Positions 1 to 7,550 of a stretch of DNA of 44,479 nucleotides are shown in pieces. The notes under the pieces are model-generated. The model made no database searches and was not told the origin of the DNA. It saw nothing but the letters and a program-made list of their open reading frames with translations. Source of the stretch: Anaerolineae bacterium (GTDB lineage: Bacteria; Chloroflexota; Anaerolineae; Aggregatilineales; J027); assembly GCA_021463865.1 (NCBI GenBank), contig JAJTXY010000035.1, positions 1 to 44,479 on the forward strand, written 5' to 3'. The number at the start of each line of letters is the position of its first letter. Position 1 is the first letter of the stretch. Both the position numbers and the translations under genes were made by a program.

Positions 1-38
1 GGGAGTCGTCCTCTGGGAGAGTAGGTCACTGCCAACTC
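1..38 (+). rRNA. rrf: 5S ribosomal RNA, 3' end only
   Basis: The first bases match the conserved 3' part of bacterial 5S rRNA. The segment GGGAGAGTAGGTCACTGCC (15-33) corresponds to the helix IV/V region, and the terminal CCAACTC (32-38) is the usual strand that pairs with the 5' end. The 5' portion lies outside the window, so an rRNA operon probably ends here, reading into the window. The exact 3' end is estimated from the expected pairing. Positions 39-121 hold a pyrimidine-rich stretch with no gene. Confidence 0.85.
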
Positions 39-121
39 ACACCCATCTCCTTACTTGTCCCTTCCTCCTCCCTCTTCCCTCAACCCGTCTTTGCGTTTAT
101 ATACCCCAAGAGATAAAAACT

Positions 122-148
122 AAAAAAACCCGCCGATTACTCAGCGGG
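122..148 (-). terminator. Rho-independent terminator of the thpR-rsfS unit
   Basis: On the reverse strand an 8-bp stem (141-148 with 129-136) closes a GTAA tetraloop (137-140) and is followed by a run of seven T (128-122). It lies 28 bases after the rsfS stop codon and so ends that transcript. It also faces the end of the 5S gene, separating the two convergent units. Confidence 0.85.
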
Positions 149-176
149 CCACCACAATCATCAAGCTGAAATGCAC

Positions 177-551
177 TTATTTGACGCGCAGCAGCACTTT
201 CCCTTTGCTCCACAGTCCTTCAAGATCATAATAATCGCGCTGATCTTCCGTGAAGACGTGGACGACAATATCCCCATAATCTACCAACACCCAGCCGCCT
301 TCTGGATTGCCTTCGATGCGAGCGCCGCGCAGGTCATATTTTTCCTTCATGCCTTGGCTAATTTTCTCGATAATCGCCTTGAGTTGGCGGTCACTGTTCC
401 CCGTACAGATGATAAAAAAATCGGTGATGACGGTCACATCACGTAAATCAAGCAGTACCACATCCTCGCCTTTGACATCGGAAATGATGTCAACGACGGC
501 GCGGGCATAATCGAGGGTAGTCATCTGTGCGTTGTTTTGGTTCTCACTCAT
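177..551 (-). CDS. rsfS: ribosomal silencing factor RsfS
   Basis: 124 residues, the usual length for RsfS (YbeB/DUF143). The family binds ribosomal protein uL14 on the 50S subunit and blocks subunit joining, lowering translation when nutrients are scarce. Family motifs seen are DVTVITDFFIICTGNS near residues 39-54 and GGWVLVDYGDIVVHVF near 85-100, followed by the YYDLEGLW block. The ATG directly abuts the stop codon of the upstream thpR gene with no spacer, so the two are almost certainly co-transcribed and translationally coupled. A strong terminator follows. Identification is confident from overall sequence pattern. Confidence 0.95.
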   Translation of the reverse strand: MSENQNNAQMTTLDYARAVVDIISDVKGEDVVLLDLRDVTVITDFFIICTGNSDRQLKAIIEKISQGMKEKYDLRGARIEGNPEGGWVLVDYGDIVVHVFTEDQRDYYDLEGLWSKGKVLLRVK

Positions 552-1148
552 CTAGCTATTTAGCCTCTTTTCTGCAATACATGTATAAACTGGGCCTTCA
601 GGTCGTAATTCACTCCGCATGAGCCGCACGGATTCGCAAGGCCAATCCCCCAATTTGCCAACCGAGATGCCCTGCGCGGCCTGACCAATTTTGCCGATGA
701 TAGGCTTGGCGAGGTCACGCTTGACCCGCCCTAATGTCAGATGCGGCCTAAATTCGCGGTCTTCGGTGGGATAGCCAAGCGGGGCGATTTGCTGCTCGAT
801 GCTGTCCCGCAGGCGGCGCAGGTGATTATTTGGCGAATTTAAGCCGATCCACAGCACATTTGGACGCGAAAAGTTCGGGAAGCAACCAAGATTGGCAACT
901 TCAATCATGAATGGCGAATGTCCCGTAATGGCGGCCTGCAAGCCACTTTCGATGGCACTGATTTGCCCCGTAGGGACATCCCCCAAAAATTTTAGGGTCA
1001 AGTGCATCTTGTCTGGCTGTACCCATTTGACGGTATTGGCGGGAACGGCTTGTTGCAGGGCTTTTAGCGTACTCTGCAAGGCAGGGCGGAGGGTAGAAGG
1101 GGCAGGGGGGAGTTCAATGGCAATGAACAGCCGATAGGTATCCGACAC
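552..1148 (-). CDS. thpR: RNA 2',3'-cyclic phosphodiesterase (2H superfamily)
   Basis: 198 residues with the two H-x-T-x motifs that define the 2H phosphoesterase fold: HLTLKFLG at about residue 49 and HLTLGRVK at about residue 136. The ThpR/LigT family hydrolyses 2',3'-cyclic phosphate RNA ends to 2'-phosphates and was first described as 2'-5' RNA ligase of tRNA halves. The N-terminal strand RLFIAIELP is also typical. It is the first gene of a two-gene reverse-strand unit with rsfS. The true physiological substrate cannot be told from sequence. An RNA ligase gene of another family lies far away at 41470. Confidence 0.93.
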   Translation of the reverse strand: MSDTYRLFIAIELPPAPSTLRPALQSTLKALQQAVPANTVKWVQPDKMHLTLKFLGDVPTGQISAIESGLQAAITGHSPFMIEVANLGCFPNFSRPNVLWIGLNSPNNHLRRLRDSIEQQIAPLGYPTEDREFRPHLTLGRVKRDLAKPIIGKIGQAAQGISVGKLGDWPCESVRLMRSELRPEGPVYTCIAEKRLNS

Positions 1149-1449
1149 AATTTCTCCTCACCAGACAACGATTAGGCTTATTATACTGCGATTGTGGTGT
1201 GAAGTGAAGCAGAGGTATCCGGTGAATTGGCGGATACTATTGAAATACGATAATCTGTTGTTATTATGGGTATAAAAAAGGGATTAGTTCGGACGGTGAA
1301 ACGGGATGCACTTGTCAAGTGGTGTCATCGGTTATGGAAGAGAGCCATATTTGTCCGTTAGGTGATACAATTTTTGCTATGCTGTTGGCAAGGCCCGATT
1401 ACAACAGGTGATCGCCGAATTTTCCAATAGATTTTTGATAAATGTCTGT
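1149..1449. other. intergenic region upstream of thpR and ssrA, no gene seen
   Basis: About 300 bases between the divergent thpR gene and the tmRNA. I see no credible coding frame on either strand and no recognised RNA. It should hold the thpR promoter and part of the ssrA promoter, but I could not assign a convincing -35/-10 pair for thpR. A short palindrome (CACTTG T CAAGTG, near 1310-1322) is present with unknown role. Confidence 0.5.
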
Positions 1450-1455
1450 TATAAT
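1450..1455 (+). promoter_or_regulatory. -10 box of the tmRNA gene
   Basis: A perfect TATAAT lies 12 bases before the first paired base of the mature tmRNA, allowing a short 5' leader. No good -35 box is at the right distance. TTGATA at 1435-1440 is only 9 bases away, which is too close. The call therefore rests on the -10 box and its position. Confidence 0.5.
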
Positions 1456-1467
1456 AATTTTACACAG

Positions 1468-1862
1468 GGGAGCGAAATAGTTTCGATGTGAGAGGCTAGT
1501 TCTCGTGTTGCAAGTCGCGGAGCCTAGTGCCGCGTTAACAATGGGCAAAAAATTAGGTGCCAATAACACCAACACTGCTTACGCTCTCGCCGCTTAATCC
1601 GGCTTGACCTAAGCAGCTAACCCATAGAAGGTTAGCCGTCTGCCCCATCCGTCTCTATCCGGGTGGATTGGCGGGCGTCACCAAAGATAGCGTGCGGTAG
1701 GCTTGACACCGATACGAGCCGCCAAAGAAAGCATCGGTTAGTTGTCAGCATACCGCGTTGGCTCGGGCTACTGACAGCGAATGCAATAGGTCAACTAAAC
1801 TTGTAGACATGCGGGGGGCGGTCCTTGCAGACTCGATGGGCGGTACATCGACGCTTCCACTA
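1468..1862 (+). ncRNA. ssrA: transfer-messenger RNA (tmRNA)
   Basis: tmRNA rescues stalled ribosomes by trans-translation. The 5' end GGGAGCG (1468-1474) pairs perfectly with CGCTTCC (1852-1858), giving a 7-bp acceptor stem that contains the G3-U70 wobble recognised by alanyl-tRNA synthetase, with A at the discriminator position (1859). The tag reading frame runs 1544-1597 and encodes GKKLGANNTNTAYALAA followed by TAA, ending in the classical ALAA degradation signal. Several pseudoknot-like inverted segments follow the tag. The arm before the acceptor strand (1833-1851) forms a perfect 6-bp stem but lacks a standard TTCRA T-loop, which is odd. The mature 3' end may be at 1859, with CCA added, since CTA rather than CCA is encoded. 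Confidence 0.93.
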
Positions 1863-1921
1863 AAGTAATAGTCTCACTAAGAATACTTGGTGGGGCTATT
1901 TGTTTATTATGAGAATAGATG

Positions 1922-2764
1922 TTATTGTAGAGTTACAGGTAGGCGGAGACACGTAACATCTGAATCTTCAGATACCATTATGCTTTGTACCCAGCCACGA
2001 GAATGGTCTAGTGGGTTTATCTCCACTAGCCACCACATACTTTCTGTGTTTAATGGACCTTCAGTTCGGGCAATTACCTTATAATGTTGATTTTGATAGA
2101 GAAAGCTTATTCTTCGAGCGGTAACTGTTGGCAAGTGGTAGGCTGTTATACTCGAATACAAGGGGGTCACAATACAAACCATAGCTTCTTGAGTCTGGGT
2201 TGCCGCTACATTGAAAGCAGATTGCGTTTGAGTTGAGATAGCATTTTGGGTTGCCTGAACATTTGCTATCAAGGTCATCACTTGTTCTTCCGATAGGGAC
2301 TTTGATTCTAAAGTTTCAAGCCCACTTTCGAGCGTTTCAACCTGAGCGACTTGTGGTGCAATTGCAGTTTGAAACTCTGTATCCGAAACTGATTGAGCAC
2401 GAAGGGTCTCAATTTGCGCCTCAAAAGTAGTTTTGATAGCAGCGGCTTGGCTTTGTAATCCCGCAACTTGGGTTTCCAGAGGAGCTATTTGCTCCAATGG
2501 AGCAGATTGTGTTTTAAGAGAGGCTATTTGAGTCTCCAATGGGTAGATTTGTTGAGGAGCAGCTTCTAGGGTAAGAAAAATGGGTGTCAACGTAGAAAAA
2601 TCAACGGGATTTTGTTGTTGGACAGTGAGATCATTGGGGTTTTGCCTGCTGCTCGCTATATATACAAGCATTGCAATAGCCGATATAACAACAATACTAA
2701 ACCCAATACGTTTAACTATTATCCCGATGGGCGATCTTGACCTTTTATTTATCTCCTCAGTCAT
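1922..2764 (-). CDS. membrane-anchored coiled-coil protein with SH3-like C-terminus, function unknown
   Basis: Three parts can be seen: a short charged cytoplasmic N-terminus followed by one transmembrane helix (about residues 15-40); a long Gln/Thr/Leu-rich stretch with repeated LETQ/LESL motifs suggesting an extracellular coiled coil; and a C-terminal block of about 80 residues with the WWLVE...RGWVQS pattern of bacterial SH3-like domains. I choose the ATG at 2764 because GAGGA lies 8 bases upstream; an in-frame ATG at 2779 would add five residues. Base composition is more AT-rich than in most neighbours. It lies convergent to the tmRNA gene. No function can be assigned; a cell-wall binding role is a guess from the SH3-like end. 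Confidence 0.75.
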   Translation of the reverse strand: MTEEINKRSRSPIGIIVKRIGFSIVVISAIAMLVYIASSRQNPNDLTVQQQNPVDFSTLTPIFLTLEAAPQQIYPLETQIASLKTQSAPLEQIAPLETQVAGLQSQAAAIKTTFEAQIETLRAQSVSDTEFQTAIAPQVAQVETLESGLETLESKSLSEEQVMTLIANVQATQNAISTQTQSAFNVAATQTQEAMVCIVTPLYSSITAYHLPTVTARRISFLYQNQHYKVIARTEGPLNTESMWWLVEINPLDHSRGWVQSIMVSEDSDVTCLRLPVTLQ

Positions 2765-2871
2765 TTGCGATTTCCTCATTTTACAATCTGTTTTTAACTT
2801 GTTAACTGCGGAGCGGATAAATTTATTATAAAAATTACTTAGAATATTGGTTTGTACCCCAGATTAGAGTA

Positions 2872-3174
2872 TTATTTTAGCCAACGTCGTAAAGAAAAGT
2901 CGACAACGAAAAAAATAATCGCTGCACTGATAATATCCGTTCCAATATTTAAAAATACATTTGACAAAAAGTCAGCAAAACCCGTTCTATTATGCAAAAA
3001 CCATCCCCAGAAAAGCATTGTTCCAGCAATTGAAATGGCAGCAAAAAAGAGAAATATACGCCTTTTTTCTTCCTCCCAACCTTTCATCCATTCAAACAAT
3101 AATTCTCTAATCTCTTTTAATTTCTTATCCAATTCTTGGCGGAATTGTGCATTTTTATCTGTATTATCACTCAT
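2872..3174 (-). CDS. small two-helix membrane protein, unknown
   Basis: 100 residues: a charged, helical N-terminal third rich in Lys and Glu (FRQELDKKLKEIRELLFEW), then two hydrophobic helices (about residues 42-60 and 72-93) ending in RRWLK. The gene is strikingly AT-rich compared with the flanking TPR and rRNA-linked genes. I do not recognise the family. The layout of an amphipathic helix followed by a helical hairpin is common in small accessory membrane proteins. The flanking intergenic stretches (2780-2871 and 3175-3287) are also AT-rich and hold no other gene. Confidence 0.6.
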   Translation of the reverse strand: MSDNTDKNAQFRQELDKKLKEIRELLFEWMKGWEEEKRRIFLFFAAISIAGTMLFWGWFLHNRTGFADFLSNVFLNIGTDIISAAIIFFVVDFSLRRWLK

Positions 3175-3287
3175 TATTTATTCCAATTGGGAAGAAGGGC
3201 ATAAACGAATATAGTTAAAGGGATTTATCTATATTTATATGATACTATCTGATGTTTAGAAATTCAATATTATATATAAAGCCTTTT

Positions 3288-5531
3288 TTATGAAGGTTTA
3301 GTATCCTCGATTTGATTACGAAGATTGAGGGCGGCGCGTTCGGCATCCCGGCCAAAGGGATATTCGTAAAATTGATTCCAATAGACAATCCACGAATAGG
3401 CTTCGAGGGCCTGCTCTGGTTCCTCTAATTCATTCAGCACCCGCGCCAATAAATAATAATCTTCGGCAGTCTCGCGTGTGGCAAGGGCGGATTGCACCGT
3501 TTGACGGAGCGCTTGCAGGGCCGTCCGGCGGTTAGAGGCGCTGATGGTGGTGTTTTCCAACAACTGGGCAAATTCGGCTTCGGCACGATAGATGCGGGCT
3601 TGGGCCTGCTGATCGGGCGTGAGGGTCGCCACAAAATCGGGGGTCAGAAGATCGTTCAAGACGGATGGGAAATCGCATTCGATATCACTGGATGTATATT
3701 GGCAGGTCTGGCTGAGAATTTGGGCCTTTTGCAAAATCAAATCACTGCGGGTGGGATTTTCGGTTAGCAGGGTATCCAGATCACTCAACAGGACGGGATA
3801 GCGGCGCAGTTCACGAGCGGCTTGGGCGTGGAGTTCGACCCATGTCAGGTTATCGGGTTCGAATGACATCAAGGTTTCTAAATCATCAAAGGCAGCGGGC
3901 CAATTCAGACGCTGTTGGTAGATGCGAGCGCGGAGGGCATAGGCTTCGATAATGGCGGGCCGCTCAGTTTCGGGTAGGTCATCGGCGTTCTCTATGACGC
4001 GGTTAATAGTGAAGATGGCGCGATCTACATTGCCTTCTTGCAAACGGGCCTCGGCCAATAAAATGTAGCCATCGGGATCGCCCGCATAGAACAACAAATA
4101 CTCTTCGGCAGCGATGGCCGCGCGACCATAACGTAGGAGGCGTTCTTGACCACTGGCGAGACTGGCGAGACTGAGATAGGCCTCAGCACGCAAGCGCAGC
4201 ACTTTTTCGGCGGCGGGGTCAACGGTTTGGGCACGGGCCAGATAGACTAATGCTTCTTCGGCATTACCACGTGATAGTTCAACCTCGGCACGGGTCAGCA
4301 GCAAATTGACGCTGGCAGGATAAATCTCCAAGCCCTGTGTCAGCACGCTGATGGCGCGGTTGTAGGATTGGGTGAGGCCGAGTTGGGAGGCCTGTACCAG
4401 ATAAATGCGGGCCAGCATGTCATAGGCTTTTTCAAGACGACTATCGGCCTCAAGCGCCTGACTACATTGCTGGGCACCGTCATCGAGCAGACTGGCATCG
4501 GGGGAAGCGGGGTCGGAAATGGCCTGATAATAATCCACCACACAAAGACCCGTATAGAGCAGGGGTGAATCTTCACAGGTGGCGAAGTTGGGGACACGTT
4601 CACGATCTAAGGCATCTTCGAGCAGGGAACGGGCCTGTTGTAAATTAAAGCGTCCGCCTTGTTCTGCCAGCGAAATGGCTTCGTAATAATAGGTTTCGGG
4701 GAAACAGGCACTGGGTTGGGCGGTGCGTTCGTTCGCAGAGATAGTGGCGAGATGGTCATAATCGCCAACGGAATAATAGGCTACCGCCGTTTGCATTTGG
4801 AAATTAATCGAGTTGTTAAACTCTGGGTAAACGGCAGTCGGTGTGCCGCCATAGATGTTGCCGACGGGCAAATCTTGGGGAACGGGGATGGGTGTTTCAG
4901 GATCAACCGAATCCGGCGTTGGTGTATTGGGAATACCGGGGGTGGCCGTCGCGGTGTTGGTGGGGGTATGGCTTGGAGTGGCAGAAGCACGTACTTGGGC
5001 TTCTTTCTCACGGGTCAGGTCAATGGTTAGAGCAATGGCGACGATAGCGACAATCAACAGGGCGGCGACCCCGGCAGCGATGACATAGGCCGAACGGCGC
5101 ACCGTCCGGGCGGTAGATTCACCATAACGCCGCTTGTTTTTCTGCACCCACTCGATTTCCAAAATGGTGCTGGGTTCGGGGTTGTAGGTGCGGAGAAATT
5201 CATCCACCGAGGCTTGGATTTTGTTTAATTTTTCGGGGGGGATGACCGGAACGGCAGGCGGTTGGGCAGCTTGCTGTTCGGGTGCGACCCCCAATGCCTG
5301 TAAACCTTTGATGGCGAGTTCACTTTGTGGATTAATGCTCAAAATTTGTTTAAGGCAAAAGATACGTTCTTTATCATCTTTCGCCACGCTACTCAACCAG
5401 AGCCAGATGGTTTCGTTACGCGGGTCAATCTTGACGGCCTGCTGCAGAATTTGGCGGGCCTGATCTTTTTGACCGGCTTTAGCGGCGGCGATGCCCTGCT
5501 GCAAAAGTTGTTTAACGCGATCTTGAGCCAT
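3288..5531 (-). CDS. membrane-spanning TPR protein
   Basis: 747 residues. The N-terminal 80 residues form cytoplasmic TPR-like helices (QQGIAAAKAGQKDQARQILQ, then KIDPRNETIWLWL). A single transmembrane helix (about residues 147-170) follows, then a Thr/Pro-rich linker (about 180-220), and then a long C-terminal array of TPR-like repeats to the end, such as LTQGLEIYPASVNLLLTRAE. Topology would place repeats on both sides of the membrane. TPR arrays bind protein partners, but the partners are unknown. It is transcribed alone, divergent from the MutS-like gene. Composition returns to the GC-richer state of the window. No enzymatic domain is visible. Confidence 0.85.
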   Translation of the reverse strand: MAQDRVKQLLQQGIAAAKAGQKDQARQILQQAVKIDPRNETIWLWLSSVAKDDKERIFCLKQILSINPQSELAIKGLQALGVAPEQQAAQPPAVPVIPPEKLNKIQASVDEFLRTYNPEPSTILEIEWVQKNKRRYGESTARTVRRSAYVIAAGVAALLIVAIVAIALTIDLTREKEAQVRASATPSHTPTNTATATPGIPNTPTPDSVDPETPIPVPQDLPVGNIYGGTPTAVYPEFNNSINFQMQTAVAYYSVGDYDHLATISANERTAQPSACFPETYYYEAISLAEQGGRFNLQQARSLLEDALDRERVPNFATCEDSPLLYTGLCVVDYYQAISDPASPDASLLDDGAQQCSQALEADSRLEKAYDMLARIYLVQASQLGLTQSYNRAISVLTQGLEIYPASVNLLLTRAEVELSRGNAEEALVYLARAQTVDPAAEKVLRLRAEAYLSLASLASGQERLLRYGRAAIAAEEYLLFYAGDPDGYILLAEARLQEGNVDRAIFTINRVIENADDLPETERPAIIEAYALRARIYQQRLNWPAAFDDLETLMSFEPDNLTWVELHAQAARELRRYPVLLSDLDTLLTENPTRSDLILQKAQILSQTCQYTSSDIECDFPSVLNDLLTPDFVATLTPDQQAQARIYRAEAEFAQLLENTTISASNRRTALQALRQTVQSALATRETAEDYYLLARVLNELEEPEQALEAYSWIVYWNQFYEYPFGRDAERAALNLRNQIEDTKPS

Positions 5532-5693
5532 AGCGCCCCTACCCGTGTAATTTTTTGGATGATGGCAAAAGGAAGAATATAAGAAATATAGACTTCACCC
5601 CCCATTGTACAACAGCCCCCATGAGACAACAATTTTATGCGGGTATACTAGCGAGGTGGGTTATTTTCGGTAAGAAATTTACCTCACCCCCAA

Positions 5694-5718
5694 TCCCCTC
5701 TCCAACGTGGCGAGGGGA
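5694..5718. repeat. short hairpin repeat, C-rich/G-rich arms
   Basis: TCCCCTC (5694-5700) and GAGGGGA (5712-5718) form a 7-bp stem with an 11-base loop, preceded by a CCTCACCCCC tract. It sits in the divergent spacer between the TPR and MutS-like genes. A similarly built element lies at 9018-9041. Such elements are often dispersed in many copies, but copy number cannot be seen from this window. Confidence 0.5.
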
Positions 5719-5753
5719 GATGAATCTGATGATCAACTGTAAAGGATAAGAAA

Positions 5754-7550
5754 TTGATTACACGGGAAGGGCTTCAGCGACAGGCACGGCGACTGGATGC
5801 GACTCTGAAAGAATTAAATGCGGCGGGGGATCGTTTTGCTACGCTACGGCTGTTGAGTATCGCGGTGGGTTTCTTGCTGACGGTAGTGCTGTATTTTGTG
5901 GCAGGCCTGTTGGTTTTTTGGATTAGCTTGCTGGTCACGATTGCCGTTTTCAGCGGGTTGGTGGTTGTGCATGGGCGGATTCGGCGGGCGGCGGAACGCA
6001 CACAGGCATGGCGCCATTGGAAAACGGGCCAGATTGCACGGATGGATTTGGATTGGGAAAAACTGCCGAATGGAGGGCAGACGACACATCCGCTTGAAAT
6101 TGATCTTGATTTACTGCAAGTGCATCGGTTGCTCAATACGGCAGCTTCGCATGGCGGGGGGCAGCGATTGCATGAGTGGCTGTTAAATGAACGGCCCGAT
6201 TTAGCCATGATTGAAAAACGACAGGCGCTGGTACGGGAACTCATCTCGATGCCGATTTTTCGGGGCAAGTTGATTTTGCAGGCGGTGTTGGCGGCCCGCG
6301 ATTTACAGGAGCAGCGCGAGGGGCAGCGCATTTTGGGGTGGTTAGAGGAGCAGTCCGATAGCAAGTCACTCCGCACGATTTTGCTAATTTTGACGGGACT
6401 CGCTCCGGTCAATATTATTTTGTTCGCGCTGTATTCGTTTGGGATTCTGCCGCCCGTATGGTTAGCGACGTGGTTTATTTATGCGGCGATTTTTCTGAGT
6501 CAGATGCAAGAAATCGGGGTGCTGTTTCAACGGGCACTGACGTTGGAAGATGCGCTGCGAAAATTGGGGGCGGTGCTGCATTATGTCGAAAAATATCCGT
6601 ATGGTGAGAAGCGGCATCGGCATTTATATGAACTATGCCATCCGGTGATTGAGGCCCAGCCCTCCCATCAACTGCGTAAGGTGACGTGGGTGGTGTCGGC
6701 AGCGGGATTGCGACAGAACCCAATTTTGTGGACGATGCTGAACGCGGTCATTCCATGGGACGTGTATTTCGCCCACCGTCTGAATCAGCAGAAAGCGGAA
6801 TTGGCGGAAAAATTACCCGCGTGGTTGGAGGTGTGGTTTGAATTGGAGGCGGTTTGTTCGCTGGCAAATTTCGCCTATCTGAATCCAGCCTATACATTTC
6901 CCACCATCAGCAAGCAGGCGGTTTTTAAGGCGCAGACGATTGGACACCCACTTATTCCCCATGACCACCGCATCAGCAATGATTTTGTGCTGGGGCAGGT
7001 TGGACAGGTGGTGGTGATTACGGGGTCGAACATGGCGGGGAAAAGCTCGTTTTTGCGGACGCTTGGGGTGAATTTGTGCCTCGCCTATGCGGGCGGGGTG
7101 GTATGTGCGGGGGCGCTGGAAACCGGGTTGTTCCGCTTGTTTAGCTGCATACGGGTGACGGATTCGCTGAATGACGGCATCTCGTATTTTTATGCCGAAG
7201 TCAAACGGCTCAAGGCGTTGTTGGATGCACTGCGGGTGGATGACCCACTACCGCTGTTTTTCTTAATTGACGAAATTTTCAGAGGGACAAATAACCGTGA
7301 ACGCTTGATTGGCAGCCGATCTTATATCCAAGCGCTGGCGAATGGACATGGGTTGGGGTTGATTGCGACGCATGACCTTGAGTTGGTCAAGCTGGCGGAC
7401 GAAAACCCACACATCTCCAATTATCATTTCCGTGAAGATGTACATGACGGGCGGATGGTGTTTGATTATCGGCTGCGCTCCGGCCCATCGCCGACGACGA
7501 ATGCCCTGCGGATTATGGCGATGGAGGGGCTGCCTGTCGAAATTGGTTAG
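5754..7550 (+). CDS. membrane-associated MutS-like ATPase
   Basis: 598 residues with the MutS ATPase domain V at the C-terminus: Walker A GSNMAGKSS near residue 424, Walker B FFLIDEIFRGTNN near 502, and the switch IATHDLEL near 540. Upstream is a MutS core-like helical lever region, but the mismatch-recognition domain I is absent. Two hydrophobic regions (about residues 33-75 and 205-250) are predicted membrane segments, unlike MutS1 or MutS2. The start is a TTG with AAGGA 7 bases upstream. Related short MutS-like proteins with membrane segments occur in other phyla; their role is unknown and canonical mismatch repair is unlikely. The stop overlaps the stop of the convergent LysM gene by 4 bases. 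Confidence 0.85.
   Translation: MITREGLQRQARRLDATLKELNAAGDRFATLRLLSIAVGFLLTVVLYFVAGLLVFWISLLVTIAVFSGLVVVHGRIRRAAERTQAWRHWKTGQIARMDLDWEKLPNGGQTTHPLEIDLDLLQVHRLLNTAASHGGGQRLHEWLLNERPDLAMIEKRQALVRELISMPIFRGKLILQAVLAARDLQEQREGQRILGWLEEQSDSKSLRTILLILTGLAPVNIILFALYSFGILPPVWLATWFIYAAIFLSQMQEIGVLFQRALTLEDALRKLGAVLHYVEKYPYGEKRHRHLYELCHPVIEAQPSHQLRKVTWVVSAAGLRQNPILWTMLNAVIPWDVYFAHRLNQQKAELAEKLPAWLEVWFELEAVCSLANFAYLNPAYTFPTISKQAVFKAQTIGHPLIPHDHRISNDFVLGQVGQVVVITGSNMAGKSSFLRTLGVNLCLAYAGGVVCAGALETGLFRLFSCIRVTDSLNDGISYFYAEVKRLKALLDALRVDDPLPLFFLIDEIFRGTNNRERLIGSRSYIQALANGHGLGLIATHDLELVKLADENPHISNYHFREDVHDGRMVFDYRLRSGPSPTTNALRIMAMEGLPVEIG

Noticed and set aside
1435-1455. TTGATA and TATAAT as a full ssrA promoter
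   Set aside because: The spacer is only 9 bases, too short for sigma-70-type recognition; only the -10 box was kept.
1887-2084. Forward 65-residue frame just after the tmRNA
   Set aside because: It overlaps the SH3-like end of the reverse gene at 1922 and shows no ribosome site or family pattern.
2852-3214. Forward 120-residue frame opposite the small membrane protein
   Set aside because: The reverse frame has a better start and a coherent two-helix membrane pattern; the forward frame looks like its shadow.
5774-6412. Reverse 212-residue frame inside the MutS-like gene
   Set aside because: Rich in Arg, Ser and Cys as expected of an antisense frame; the forward gene is clearly real.
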